DNA of 9,857 bases, taken from NCBI GenBank assembly GCA_030740315.1, contig JASLXN010000040.1, positions 1 through 9,857 of the forward strand, given 5' to 3'. Positions 1 through 6,330 of this stretch are shown one piece after another. Position numbers and translations under genes: made by a program. Origin of the DNA: Dehalococcoidia bacterium (GTDB lineage Bacteria > Chloroflexota > Dehalococcoidia > JACVQG01 > JAHKAY01). Position 1 is the stretch's first letter. Each line of letters opens with the position of its first letter. The notes under the pieces are model-generated. The model did no database searches, was not told the origin of the DNA, and saw only the letters and a list, made by a program, of their open reading frames with translations.

Positions 1-992
1 GCCGCTGGGGGAGGCCCCTCGGTGGACGCTGCTAGCACCATGTATGTCGGTGCCATCTCATATCCCAATCTGCCGGCGCGCTCCTGTACGGCGCGGGAGG
101 AGGTGAATTCTCCTGTGACCAGGGCCTCCACCAGGCCCGCCTGGAGACGGTCCTCGGTCTCGATGGCGGCCTGAATGCGTGAGGCATCTATGGCCAGTGC
201 GGCTGCGCCTCGGCGTACTGCCATACGGTCCATATCGGAGGTATCCTCCCGCGGCGCTAATAGGAAGAGGTAGCTGCTTGACCCGCTGGCGGCGATGACG
301 GGACTGAAGAAGGCGGCTATCCTGGTGCTGATTGGCAGCCCCACCACTGGTGGCTCGGAAGCGCTTTGGGGGGCATCCCTTAGCCGGCGCACAGCACCCT
401 CTAGGTGAGGCTCGAGCAGAGCCAGGGCTTCCTTGGGTTCCGGTTTCCCACCGGGGCCGGGGAGGTAGAAGGTCAGCCCGAATCCCTCACCTAGCACCCC
501 CAGGGTCTTTTCCGTAAGCTTGCCGAGCCTGCGGACGATGGACTCCAGGCCGCACCCAGTGATGGCTAAATCGGTTAAGACCCGGGAGAATTCCTGCTCT
601 TGCTGATAGAGGCTGAGGCGCTCCCGGCTGATAAGTTTGGTAATACGCAGTTCCAATGGTGGGAGGCTGGTATTGGGTGGTAGCTCCAGGAGCGGTAAAG
701 ACATGCCCTGTGCCCTGTCGCGGACATCGGCGTTAATCTGGCCCAGCAGGGCCACAGCCGATGCCCCCCTTTCCCCCAGGGAGGTCACCAGGCTGGACAG
801 CGGTGCCCCAAGCAACGCTGCCACCTGAGTGGAGGCCAGGGCCAGTTCCCCACCACGCAGCAAATCGAAGCCGGGTGGAGTGGGCTTCAGGCTCACCACC
901 CAGTTAACCTCGTTGTACAGCCCGGCCTCCCCGGCAACTATCCGGGTGCCGGGAGGCAGCGCCTGCCGCCGTACCGTATCTACGGTTGCCAT
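1..992 (-). CDS. PucR family transcriptional regulator, C-terminus beyond the window edge
   Basis: This is an open reading frame of 330 codons from an ATG whose first base is 992, still open at position 1. The end of the visible protein (residues about 281-330: DRLQAGLVEALVTGEF, then RAGRLGYEM and a hydrophobic strand YMVLAAS) matches the start of the GGDEF-like (CdaR/PucR middle) domain. The first ~125 residues fit the PucR N-terminal sensory domain, with GTRIVAGEAGLYNEVNWVVS near the start. PucR proteins usually run about 500 residues and end in a DNA-binding HTH_30 domain, so that domain should lie to the left of this window. The start codon touches the stop of the glutamine synthetase gene with no gap, so the two are probably co-transcribed and translationally coupled. 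Family members regulate purine, amino-acid and other nitrogen-compound use; the ligand cannot be read here. Confidence 0.82.
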   Translation of the reverse strand, partial: MATVDTVRRQALPPGTRIVAGEAGLYNEVNWVVSLKPTPPGFDLLRGGELALASTQVAALLGAPLSSLVTSLGERGASAVALLGQINADVRDRAQGMSLPLLELPPNTSLPPLELRITKLISRERLSLYQQEQEFSRVLTDLAITGCGLESIVRRLGKLTEKTLGVLGEGFGLTFYLPGPGGKPEPKEALALLEPHLEGAVRRLRDAPQSASEPPVVGLPISTRIAAFFSPVIAASGSSSYLFLLAPREDTSDMDRMAVRRGAAALAIDASRIQAAIETEDRLQAGLVEALVTGEFTSSRAVQERAGRLGYEMAPTYMVLAASTEGPPPA

Positions 993-2354
993 TCACCACA
1001 CCCCAAGGTAGTGGTCTATCTCCCAGGGGGTGACATAGCGGCGGTAGTCCTCCCACTCCCTTGCCTTGGCCTCCAGGAACTTGGTATATAGGGGTTCAGC
1101 CAACGCTTCCTGCACCACTTGGTCTCGGCGCAGCGCATCCAGGGCCTCGCCCAGGGTTCCGGGAACGGCGGAGATGTGGCGGCGCTGAAGTTCTCCGGCG
1201 TCCATGGCAAATAGACTCTCCTCCACGGGTGGCGGCAAGGGCATCTCGTCCCGTATGCCATGGAGGCCGGCTTTCAGCATGGCGGCGAAGGCCAGGTACG
1301 GATTACAGGAGGGGTCCGGGTTCCTGAGTTCTACCCGTGTCGTCTCCCTCTTCTGGGGGTTGACCAGCGGCACCCGGATGAGAGCGGAGCGGTTGACGCG
1401 CGCCCAGGTGATGTGCACCGGAGCCTCAAAGCCGGGCACCAGCCTCTTGTATGAATTGACCAGAGGGCAGAGCAGGGCGCTCATGCCGGGGGCGTGATGG
1501 AGGAGCCCTGCGATGAAGTGACGGGCTATTGTCGAGAGGCCGTATTCGTCTTGAGGGTCGGCGAAAGCGTTGTGGTTGTTATCGATGAAGAACAAGCTCT
1601 GATGTATGTGCAGGCCGCTGCCTTCCATCTCTAACAGAGGTTTGGGCATGAAGGTGACATCCAGGCCGTGTCTCTGGGCTATGGCCCTCAGCGTGTAGCG
1701 GCAGGTGATAAGGTTGTCCGAACTAGTAATGGCCGGCTGAGGGGTAAGGTCTATTTCATGCTGGCCCACCGCAATCTCATGGTGGCTGGTCTCAACCTGG
1801 ATGCCGATATCCTGGAGGGCCTTCACCATCTCTTTGCGCACGACGGCGGTAGGGCCGGTGCCCAGGTCAAAGTAGCCCCCCCGATCCTGGCGCAGGGGAG
1901 TCATGCACCCCCCTTCCCCCGGTGAGAACAGAAAGAACTCCAGTTCCGGTGCGGTGCGGAACTGGTAGCCCATCTCGGCGGCCTCCTCCATTACCCGCAT
2001 CAGGGCGGTGCGGGGGTCGCCGGTAAATGTCTCGCCCTGCGGTGTGAGCACCCAGCAGATGACTCTGGCGGAGGACTCATCGGCGTTCCGTTCCCAGGGG
2101 AGCACTGCCAGTGTGGACAGATCCGGCTTGAGGTACATATCGCTTTCCAAGATGCGGGCCAGGCCGTCCACTGAGGAGCCGTCAAACCACTTTCCGCGCT
2201 CCATGCAATCACCGAACTGCTCGACGGGGATAGTGACGCTCTTGACCACTCCCAGCACATCGGTGAACTGGAGGTGGATAAAACGCACCTTATCCTTGTG
2301 CAGTTGGCCCATGATATTCTCGATTGTGGGGCCTTCGCGCCTCTGGCGTGCCAT
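993..2354 (-). CDS. glnA: Glutamine synthetase, type I (GlnA family)
   Basis: Full-length (453 aa) GSI protein making glutamine from glutamate, ammonia and ATP in the cytoplasm. The N-terminal beta-grasp domain covers about residues 10-100 and includes KWFDGSSVDGLARILESDMY (residues 55-74). Catalytic-domain metal ligands are present: E137 and E139 (ELEFFLF), E193 and E200 (HHEIAVGQHE), H249 (GSGLHIHQSL) and E342 (VELRNPD). NSYKRLVPGFEAPVHITWAR (residues 300-319) followed by NRSALIRVP is the substrate/ATP loop. I see no adenylylation-loop tyrosine segment, and the length suits the GSI-alpha type. An AAGGAG Shine-Dalgarno (2359-2364) lies four bases from the ATG. It is the middle gene of nitrilase-GS-PucR. 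A gamma-glutamyl-amine ligase of the same superfamily remains possible, but the conserved motifs favour true GS. Confidence 0.93.
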   Translation of the reverse strand: MARQRREGPTIENIMGQLHKDKVRFIHLQFTDVLGVVKSVTIPVEQFGDCMERGKWFDGSSVDGLARILESDMYLKPDLSTLAVLPWERNADESSARVICWVLTPQGETFTGDPRTALMRVMEEAAEMGYQFRTAPELEFFLFSPGEGGCMTPLRQDRGGYFDLGTGPTAVVRKEMVKALQDIGIQVETSHHEIAVGQHEIDLTPQPAITSSDNLITCRYTLRAIAQRHGLDVTFMPKPLLEMEGSGLHIHQSLFFIDNNHNAFADPQDEYGLSTIARHFIAGLLHHAPGMSALLCPLVNSYKRLVPGFEAPVHITWARVNRSALIRVPLVNPQKRETTRVELRNPDPSCNPYLAFAAMLKAGLHGIRDEMPLPPPVEESLFAMDAGELQRRHISAVPGTLGEALDALRRDQVVQEALAEPLYTKFLEAKAREWEDYRRYVTPWEIDHYLGVW

Positions 2355-2390
2355 AATGCTCCTTCTCTACGCCTCTTCCTCAATACATTT

Positions 2391-2418
2391 ATTGTACATG
2401 ATGAACAAGATTAAGCAA
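2391..2418 (-). promoter_or_regulatory. Predicted sigma-70-type promoter for glutamine synthetase
   Basis: On the minus strand TTGCTT (2413-2418) and TACAAT (2391-2396) are separated by 16 bp, and the -10 lies 36 bp upstream of the ATG. A small inverted repeat CAATA-N4-TATTG (2381-2394) overlaps the -10 and could be an operator. This promoter would allow glutamine synthetase and pucR to be expressed separately from the nitrilase, across the 163-bp gap. The call rests on motif matching only. Confidence 0.5.
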
Positions 2419-2517
2419 CAGGGGCGTTGAGGGAGCGGGAACAATTGTGGTGCAGACTTTTTGGTGGATGAGGTGTGGTTAGGTTAAAGGTATAGCTTCA
2501 ATACTTGTACGGGGGTC

Positions 2518-3558
2518 TCAGCAGCCGGGCCGCAGGCGGCGTAGCAGGTCTTGTAGGACCGCCCTCAGCTCCTCCCGCGGGGCGGTATCCGCCAGGGCCA
2601 GCAGGCGCTCTATTTCCTGCGCAGCATCCGGTGTGAACTCCGCCGGTGACAGGGGGCGGCGGTCCACCAGCAGGCGGAATACATCGGGCCGTGCGTAGTG
2701 GCCCACCACATCGAGGCTGTGCTTCTCTTCCAGGATGCGGTCCAGGTCCAGGTCGGCGTACAGCACGGCTTCCTCGTTGTAGACTGGCCCCTCTATATAT
2801 TTGCCATCGGGGCCGATGATGGCGCTGCCGCCGTGGCTCAGCACGGGGGGTATGGACTCCATCTCGGAGCGCAATTCGAAGTCGGCGGGCAGGTGATCCC
2901 TGGTGAGATAGCTACACGCCGTCAGTACGAAGGTCCGGCCCTCGTGGGCCAGTGCCCGGCAGGCAAGCTGGAAAGTCTCCCCCGCGGAGGGCCACAAGGA
3001 CGCATGTATCTGAAGGCCCTGGGAGTACAGGGCGTAGCGGGCTAGAGGCATCCAGTGTTCCCAGCAGATGAGGCCTCCCAGCCTCCCGATATCGGTGTTG
3101 AAAACATCCAGCGTGCTGCCGTCCCCCATGCCCCAAATCATACGTTCATGGTAAGTAGGCACCAGCTTGCGATGTCGACCCAGCACCGTACCGTCGCGGT
3201 GCAGATAGAGGATTGTATTGTAGAGGGTACCGGAGTGCGGGGTGCGTTCGTTAACGCCTATGGCAACGAAGGTACCAGCCTGGCGGGCGGCCTCCCCTAG
3301 GGCCTGAGTGGACGGGCTGGGTATTTCCACGGCGTTGTTGTACAGCCGGGCGTAGGCCTTCTTGGCCGGCTCGTAGTTCCACTTGGAGGTGGTATTGGCC
3401 CACACCGGATAGCCGGGCACCCAGGTCTCCGGGAAGACTACCAGTTGCGTCCCATTGCGCCCCGCCTCCGCTATCAGGTGGCAGGCCTTATCCATCGTGG
3501 CCTCCCGGTCGAGAAAGATCGGCGCCGCCTGTACCACCGCCGCCCGGACCAAAGACAT
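2518..3558 (-). CDS. Nitrilase (carbon-nitrogen hydrolase superfamily)
   Basis: A 346-residue nitrilase hydrolysing nitriles to carboxylic acid plus ammonia (EC 3.5.5.1 type). The full catalytic set is visible: E44 in FPETWVPGYP, K131 in HRKLVPTYHERMIWGMGDGS, the second glutamate E138 in the same motif, and the nucleophile C165 in GLICWEHWMPLARYALY. The HRK..PT..ER..WG.GDGS and ICWE..MPL signatures are those of true nitrilases (branch 1) rather than amidases or beta-ureidopropionases. Length is typical. The start is supported by a strong AGGAGG Shine-Dalgarno (3564-3569). It is the first gene of a minus-strand series with glutamine synthetase and a PucR regulator, which fits use of nitriles as a nitrogen source. 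Substrate range, including cyanide versus organic nitriles, cannot be decided from sequence. Confidence 0.93.
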   Translation of the reverse strand: MSLVRAAVVQAAPIFLDREATMDKACHLIAEAGRNGTQLVVFPETWVPGYPVWANTTSKWNYEPAKKAYARLYNNAVEIPSPSTQALGEAARQAGTFVAIGVNERTPHSGTLYNTILYLHRDGTVLGRHRKLVPTYHERMIWGMGDGSTLDVFNTDIGRLGGLICWEHWMPLARYALYSQGLQIHASLWPSAGETFQLACRALAHEGRTFVLTACSYLTRDHLPADFELRSEMESIPPVLSHGGSAIIGPDGKYIEGPVYNEEAVLYADLDLDRILEEKHSLDVVGHYARPDVFRLLVDRRPLSPAEFTPDAAQEIERLLALADTAPREELRAVLQDLLRRLRPGC

Positions 3559-3583
3559 GATTACCTCCTGTATGACAGTAATA

Positions 3584-3592
3584 ATTATAGCA
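3584..3592 (-). promoter_or_regulatory. Extended -10 promoter of the nitrilase gene
   Basis: The minus strand reads TGCTATAAT, an extended -10 with a perfect TATAAT hexamer, 25 bp upstream of the ATG. The -35 position (TCAACC at 17 bp spacing) is poor, as is usual for extended -10 or activator-dependent promoters. The predicted leader is only about 20 nt and includes the AGGAGG ribosome-binding site. Confidence 0.62.
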
Positions 3593-3605
3593 GGTAACGG
3601 TTACC
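3593..3605. promoter_or_regulatory. 13-bp palindrome, candidate operator in the nitrilase / tRNA-Leu divergent region
   Basis: GGTAAC-G-GTTACC is a perfect inverted repeat with a one-base centre. It lies in the -35/-10 spacer of the nitrilase promoter and about 17 bp from the -35 of the divergent tRNA promoter. Its position suits a repressor or activator site, and the PucR protein encoded downstream is an obvious candidate. Binding is inference. Confidence 0.45.
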
Positions 3606-3621
3606 AGGTTGATGATGGTCA

Positions 3622-3650
3622 TTGACAGGGAGGGGAGTTTGCATTTAAAT
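3622..3650 (+). promoter_or_regulatory. Promoter of tRNA-Leu
   Basis: Consensus TTGACA (3622-3627), a 17-bp spacer and TTAAAT (3645-3650, 4/6 match). Transcription would start within a few bases of the tRNA 5' end at 3661. It is divergent from the nitrilase promoter. Confidence 0.6.
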
Positions 3651-3660
3651 AGGACTGCGG

Positions 3661-3741
3661 GGGGAAGTGTCGGAATGGCAGACGAGCATGACTTAGGATC
3701 ATGTGCCTTAGGGCGTGGGGGTTCGAATCCCCCCTTCCCCA
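3661..3741 (+). tRNA. tRNA-Leu, anticodon UAG
   Basis: A complete class II tRNA of 81 nt without an encoded CCA tail. The acceptor stem pairs GGGGAAG (3661-3667) with CTTCCCC (3734-3740), with A3741 as discriminator. The anticodon stem CATGA/TCATG encloses the loop CTTAGGA with anticodon TAG at 3694-3696. A long variable arm (GCC-TTAG-GGC) and a GGGGG-TTCGAAT-CCCCC T-arm complete the cloverleaf. The long variable arm, discriminator A and TAG anticodon all specify leucine (CUA and other CUN codons). Confidence 0.96.
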
Positions 3742-3787
3742 GAGCGGATAATGAGCGCCAATGGCCTGTTGGCCTGATGGGTGAATT

Positions 3788-4207
3788 ATGGCGGGTGATA
3801 ATATGAATGGCTACCTTGAAGCGGCCCGCACGCTATACGAAGAGGCCCTGGTGGCCTTTGAGCAGGGCAAAGGGAGCGAAAACCCCAAAGCCATAAGAGA
3901 GGCTGCCGAGAAGGCCTGGGGGGCCATGGTTCAGGCCACTAACAGCCTGATTGAGAAACGCCGCTTGCCGCTGCCGCGGACCCCGGCGGGCCGTAGGGCA
4001 CGGCTGGCTGACTTGGAGCGCCTGGACGGCCGTATCAAGCAACTGGGGTTCCGAGACCGCTTCGGCGCGCGAGAACATTTTTTGCATGAGGACTGCTATT
4101 TTGATGGTATCTGCCCTGTCGACCTACTCGAGGAAGACATCTTCAGCAAGGTGCGGGACTACATAAAAGACGCTGCTTCGTATGTGAACCAGGGAGGCCA
4201 CCGGTAA
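3788..4207 (+). CDS. PaREP1/HEPN-like small helical protein
   Basis: A 139-residue, predominantly helical, soluble protein without signal peptide or membrane segment. The pattern of a helix with EEALVAFEQG, then AIREAAEKAWGAMVQATNSL, a basic linker (EKRRLPLPRTPAGRRAR), a helix with LHEDCYFDG and a final helix with DIFSKVRDYIKDAASYV resembles the PaREP1 family, a HEPN-like fold. Function is unknown; HEPN relatives are often RNases or nucleotide-binding helper domains, but no R-x4-6-H RNase motif is evident. The start is ambiguous: ATG 3788 and ATG 3803 each follow a near-identical GGGTGA sequence, so the protein may begin at residue 6. It sits 46 bp after tRNA-Leu and 38 bp before lepA, so co-transcription with lepA is plausible. 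Confidence 0.72.
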   Translation: MAGDNMNGYLEAARTLYEEALVAFEQGKGSENPKAIREAAEKAWGAMVQATNSLIEKRRLPLPRTPAGRRARLADLERLDGRIKQLGFRDRFGAREHFLHEDCYFDGICPVDLLEEDIFSKVRDYIKDAASYVNQGGHR

Positions 4208-4245
4208 GCAATCACAGTCCCATTGCTCAGCCGACACCGCAAAAT

Positions 4246-6240
4246 GTGCCCGGTGTAATGGAGCGCATCCGTAACTTCTGTATTATCGCCCACATCGACC
4301 ACGGCAAGTCCACTCTGGCAGACCGCCTGCTGGAGCTAACCGGTGCTATACAGAGACGGGAAATGCAGGAGCAAGTGCTGGATCAAATGGATCTGGAGCG
4401 GGAACGGGGTATAACTATCAAGGCCAAGGCCGTGCGGCTCTCTTGCAGCTCTCCGGCGGGTGGCAGCTACCAGATTAACCTCATTGATACCCCTGGCCAT
4501 GTTGACTTCACCTACGAGGTGTCCCGCAGCCTGGCTGCCTGTGAAGGTGCGGTGGTGGTGGTGGATGCCACCCAGGGTGTGCAGGCCCAGACGATGGCCA
4601 ATGTGTTTATAGCCCAAGAGTTGGGTCTTACCTTGATACCGGTAATCAATAAGGTAGACCTTCCCAATGCTGAGCCGGAGCGTGTGGCCGAAGAGATGGA
4701 GGAGATGCTGGCCTTCCCTACAGAGGACATCATAGAGGTCTCGGCTAAGGAAGGTTGGGGGGTGGACAAGGTCATAGAGGTCGTGATAGACCGTGTGCCG
4801 GCGCCATCTGGGCAGCCTACGTCCGCCTTGCGGGCACTCATATTTGATGCCCACTATGATCCGTATAAAGGGGTGGTGGCCTATGTGCGGGTGGTGGATG
4901 GCTCTGTGGAGAAAGGGCAGGAGCTACGCCTCATGGCCACCGGTGCCGTTGCCGAGGCCATGGAGGTGGGCGTGTTTACACCACAACCCCAAGCTGTAGC
5001 TGGGTTGGGCACTGGAGAGGTGGGCTATGTCGCCACCGGGCTCAAAGATATCCAGCAGTGCCAGGTGGGGGATACTATCACAGGTGCGGAACGCCCTGCG
5101 GCTGAGTCGCTGGCTGGATACCGAGCTGCCAAGCCCATGGTGTTTGCCGGCCTCTACCCAGTGGACCCCGGCGGATACCTGGCCTTGAAGGACTCCCTGG
5201 AGAAGTTGCGCCTCAATGACGCCTCGCTTACCTTTGAGGCCGAGACCAGCCAAGCGCTGGGTGCCGGGTTCAGAGCTGGTTTTCTGGGGCTGCTCCACCT
5301 GGACATAGCCCGGGAAAGGTTAGAGCGGGAGTACGGCATAGACCTGCTGGTCACAGCCCCCAGCGTGGGTTACCGGGTAGGGCTGCGGGACGGGGGGCAG
5401 ATTACAGTGGACAATGCCGCGGCGCTGCCTCCGTCCGGCGATATAGCTGAGATAATGGAACCCTGGCTCCGAGTGACCGTCGTGACACCCAGCAGCTACC
5501 TGGGAGCCGTCATGGAGTTGCTCAGTGAGAGGGGTGGGGACTACGGCTGTATGGACTATTTGGGGGACAGGGCTTCCGCCTGGGAGAGAGTTGTGCTAGA
5601 CTACCACCTGCCCTTGCGGGGGCTGCTCGGCGGCTTCTTTGGCGCCCTCAAGTCATGCTCACAGGGGTATGCATCCCTGGACTATACCTTAGAGGACTAC
5701 CGTGCTGCTGACCTGGTTAAGCTGGAGGTGCTGATTAACCATAGGCCGGTGGATGCCTTGGCCAGCATTGTGCTCGCCTCCGAGGCTTACAAGAGGGGTA
5801 AGGAGTTGGTGGCCCAGCTATTCCGCCTTATCCCCAGGCAACAGTTTGATGTGGCGGTGCAGGCGTCAGCCGGGGGCAGGGTCATCGCTCGGGAAACGAT
5901 TAAAGCACTGCGCAAAGATGTAACCGCCAAGCTATACGGCGGGGATGTCACCCGGAAGAACAAGTTGCTAGCAAAACAGGCTGAGGGCAAAAAGCGGCTG
6001 AAACGGGTGGGACAAGTATATATGCCCCGGGAGGCGTTCTTCGATGGGGGGGGGGGGGGGGGGCCCCCCCCCCCCCCCCCCCGGGACCATTACCTTCAGG
6101 CTATCATCGTGTTGGAGATGAAGCTATCTCAGCCCGCGCTGGGTAAGGCAACTCCCCACTTTATAGGAAAGCCAGGCCAGGAACCAGGAGGCAACCACTG
6201 TCGCAGGGAACAGCGGGGCCATGGACCGGTAGCCCACTAG
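4246..6240 (+). CDS. lepA: Elongation factor 4 (LepA), C-terminal end disrupted
   Basis: Ribosome-associated translational GTPase that acts on elongating or stalled ribosomes. The five G motifs are present: AHIDHGKS (15-22), RGITI (54-58), DTPGH (81-85), NKVD (135-138) and SAK (166-168). The EF4-specific C-terminal domain is recognisable through VTRKNKLLAKQAEGKKRLKR. Residue 600 falls just before a G18C19 homopolymer (6046-6082). EF4 proteins are about 600 residues and end a few residues after the equivalent of MPREAFF, so the remaining 64 codons (six Gly, six Pro, then sequence antisense to the neighbouring membrane-protein gene) are almost certainly not native. The true gene spans 4246 or 4258 to about 6045 plus a few missing codons. 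The GTG at 4246 and the ATG at 4258 (MERIRNFCI) are both possible starts; neither has a strong Shine-Dalgarno. Confidence 0.93.
   Translation: MPGVMERIRNFCIIAHIDHGKSTLADRLLELTGAIQRREMQEQVLDQMDLERERGITIKAKAVRLSCSSPAGGSYQINLIDTPGHVDFTYEVSRSLAACEGAVVVVDATQGVQAQTMANVFIAQELGLTLIPVINKVDLPNAEPERVAEEMEEMLAFPTEDIIEVSAKEGWGVDKVIEVVIDRVPAPSGQPTSALRALIFDAHYDPYKGVVAYVRVVDGSVEKGQELRLMATGAVAEAMEVGVFTPQPQAVAGLGTGEVGYVATGLKDIQQCQVGDTITGAERPAAESLAGYRAAKPMVFAGLYPVDPGGYLALKDSLEKLRLNDASLTFEAETSQALGAGFRAGFLGLLHLDIARERLEREYGIDLLVTAPSVGYRVGLRDGGQITVDNAAALPPSGDIAEIMEPWLRVTVVTPSSYLGAVMELLSERGGDYGCMDYLGDRASAWERVVLDYHLPLRGLLGGFFGALKSCSQGYASLDYTLEDYRAADLVKLEVLINHRPVDALASIVLASEAYKRGKELVAQLFRLIPRQQFDVAVQASAGGRVIARETIKALRKDVTAKLYGGDVTRKNKLLAKQAEGKKRLKRVGQVYMPREAFFDGGGGGGPPPPPPRDHYLQAIIVLEMKLSQPALGKATPHFIGKPGQEPGGNHCRREQRGHGPVAH
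6046..6082. repeat. G18-C19 homopolymer palindrome
   Basis: Eighteen consecutive G (6046-6063) are followed immediately by nineteen consecutive C (6064-6082), a perfect self-complementary block. It falls at the 3' end of lepA and at the point where two transcription units converge. No other homopolymer of this size occurs in the window. It is best read as an assembly or sequencing artefact over a gap. Confidence 0.95.
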
Positions 6241-6330
6241 GCTTTCCTGGTTGCCCGGCAATGCCGATAAGATGCCCATGGCCAGGAACAAACCAATGGG
6301 AAGCCACCAGTAAATCTTAATTTTGGCCAT
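6124..6330 (-). CDS. Small two-helix membrane protein, downstream partner of the CetZ-like gene
   Basis: A 68-residue protein with two predicted membrane helices: about residues 7-24 (YWWLPIGLFLAMGILSAL) and about 39-56 (PLFPATVVASWFLAWLSY). A short polar loop (PGNQESLVGYRS) joins them and the tail is basic (TQRGLR). I do not recognise a family. Its ATG lies inside the end of the CetZ-like gene (14-nt overlap), which indicates operon structure with translational coupling. It may be a membrane anchor or regulator of the tubulin homologue, but this is only inferred from linkage. That the lepA frame continues antisense through it supports this ORF as the genuine gene here. Confidence 0.62.
   Translation of the reverse strand: MAKIKIYWWLPIGLFLAMGILSALPGNQESLVGYRSMAPLFPATVVASWFLAWLSYKVGSCLTQRGLR

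Noticed and set aside
2008..2430. Plus-strand 140-codon frame antisense to glutamine synthetase and its promoter
   Set aside because: It is antisense to a strongly conserved gene and has no recognisable protein content.
3742..3787. Terminator after tRNA-Leu
   Set aside because: Only weak four-base pairings (GGCC-TGTT-GGCC) are present and there is no T run, so read-through into the next gene is as likely.
6061..6240. Proline/glycine-rich extension of LepA as a functional domain
   Set aside because: It is encoded by the homopolymer block and by DNA antisense to another gene, and EF4 proteins normally end near residue 600.
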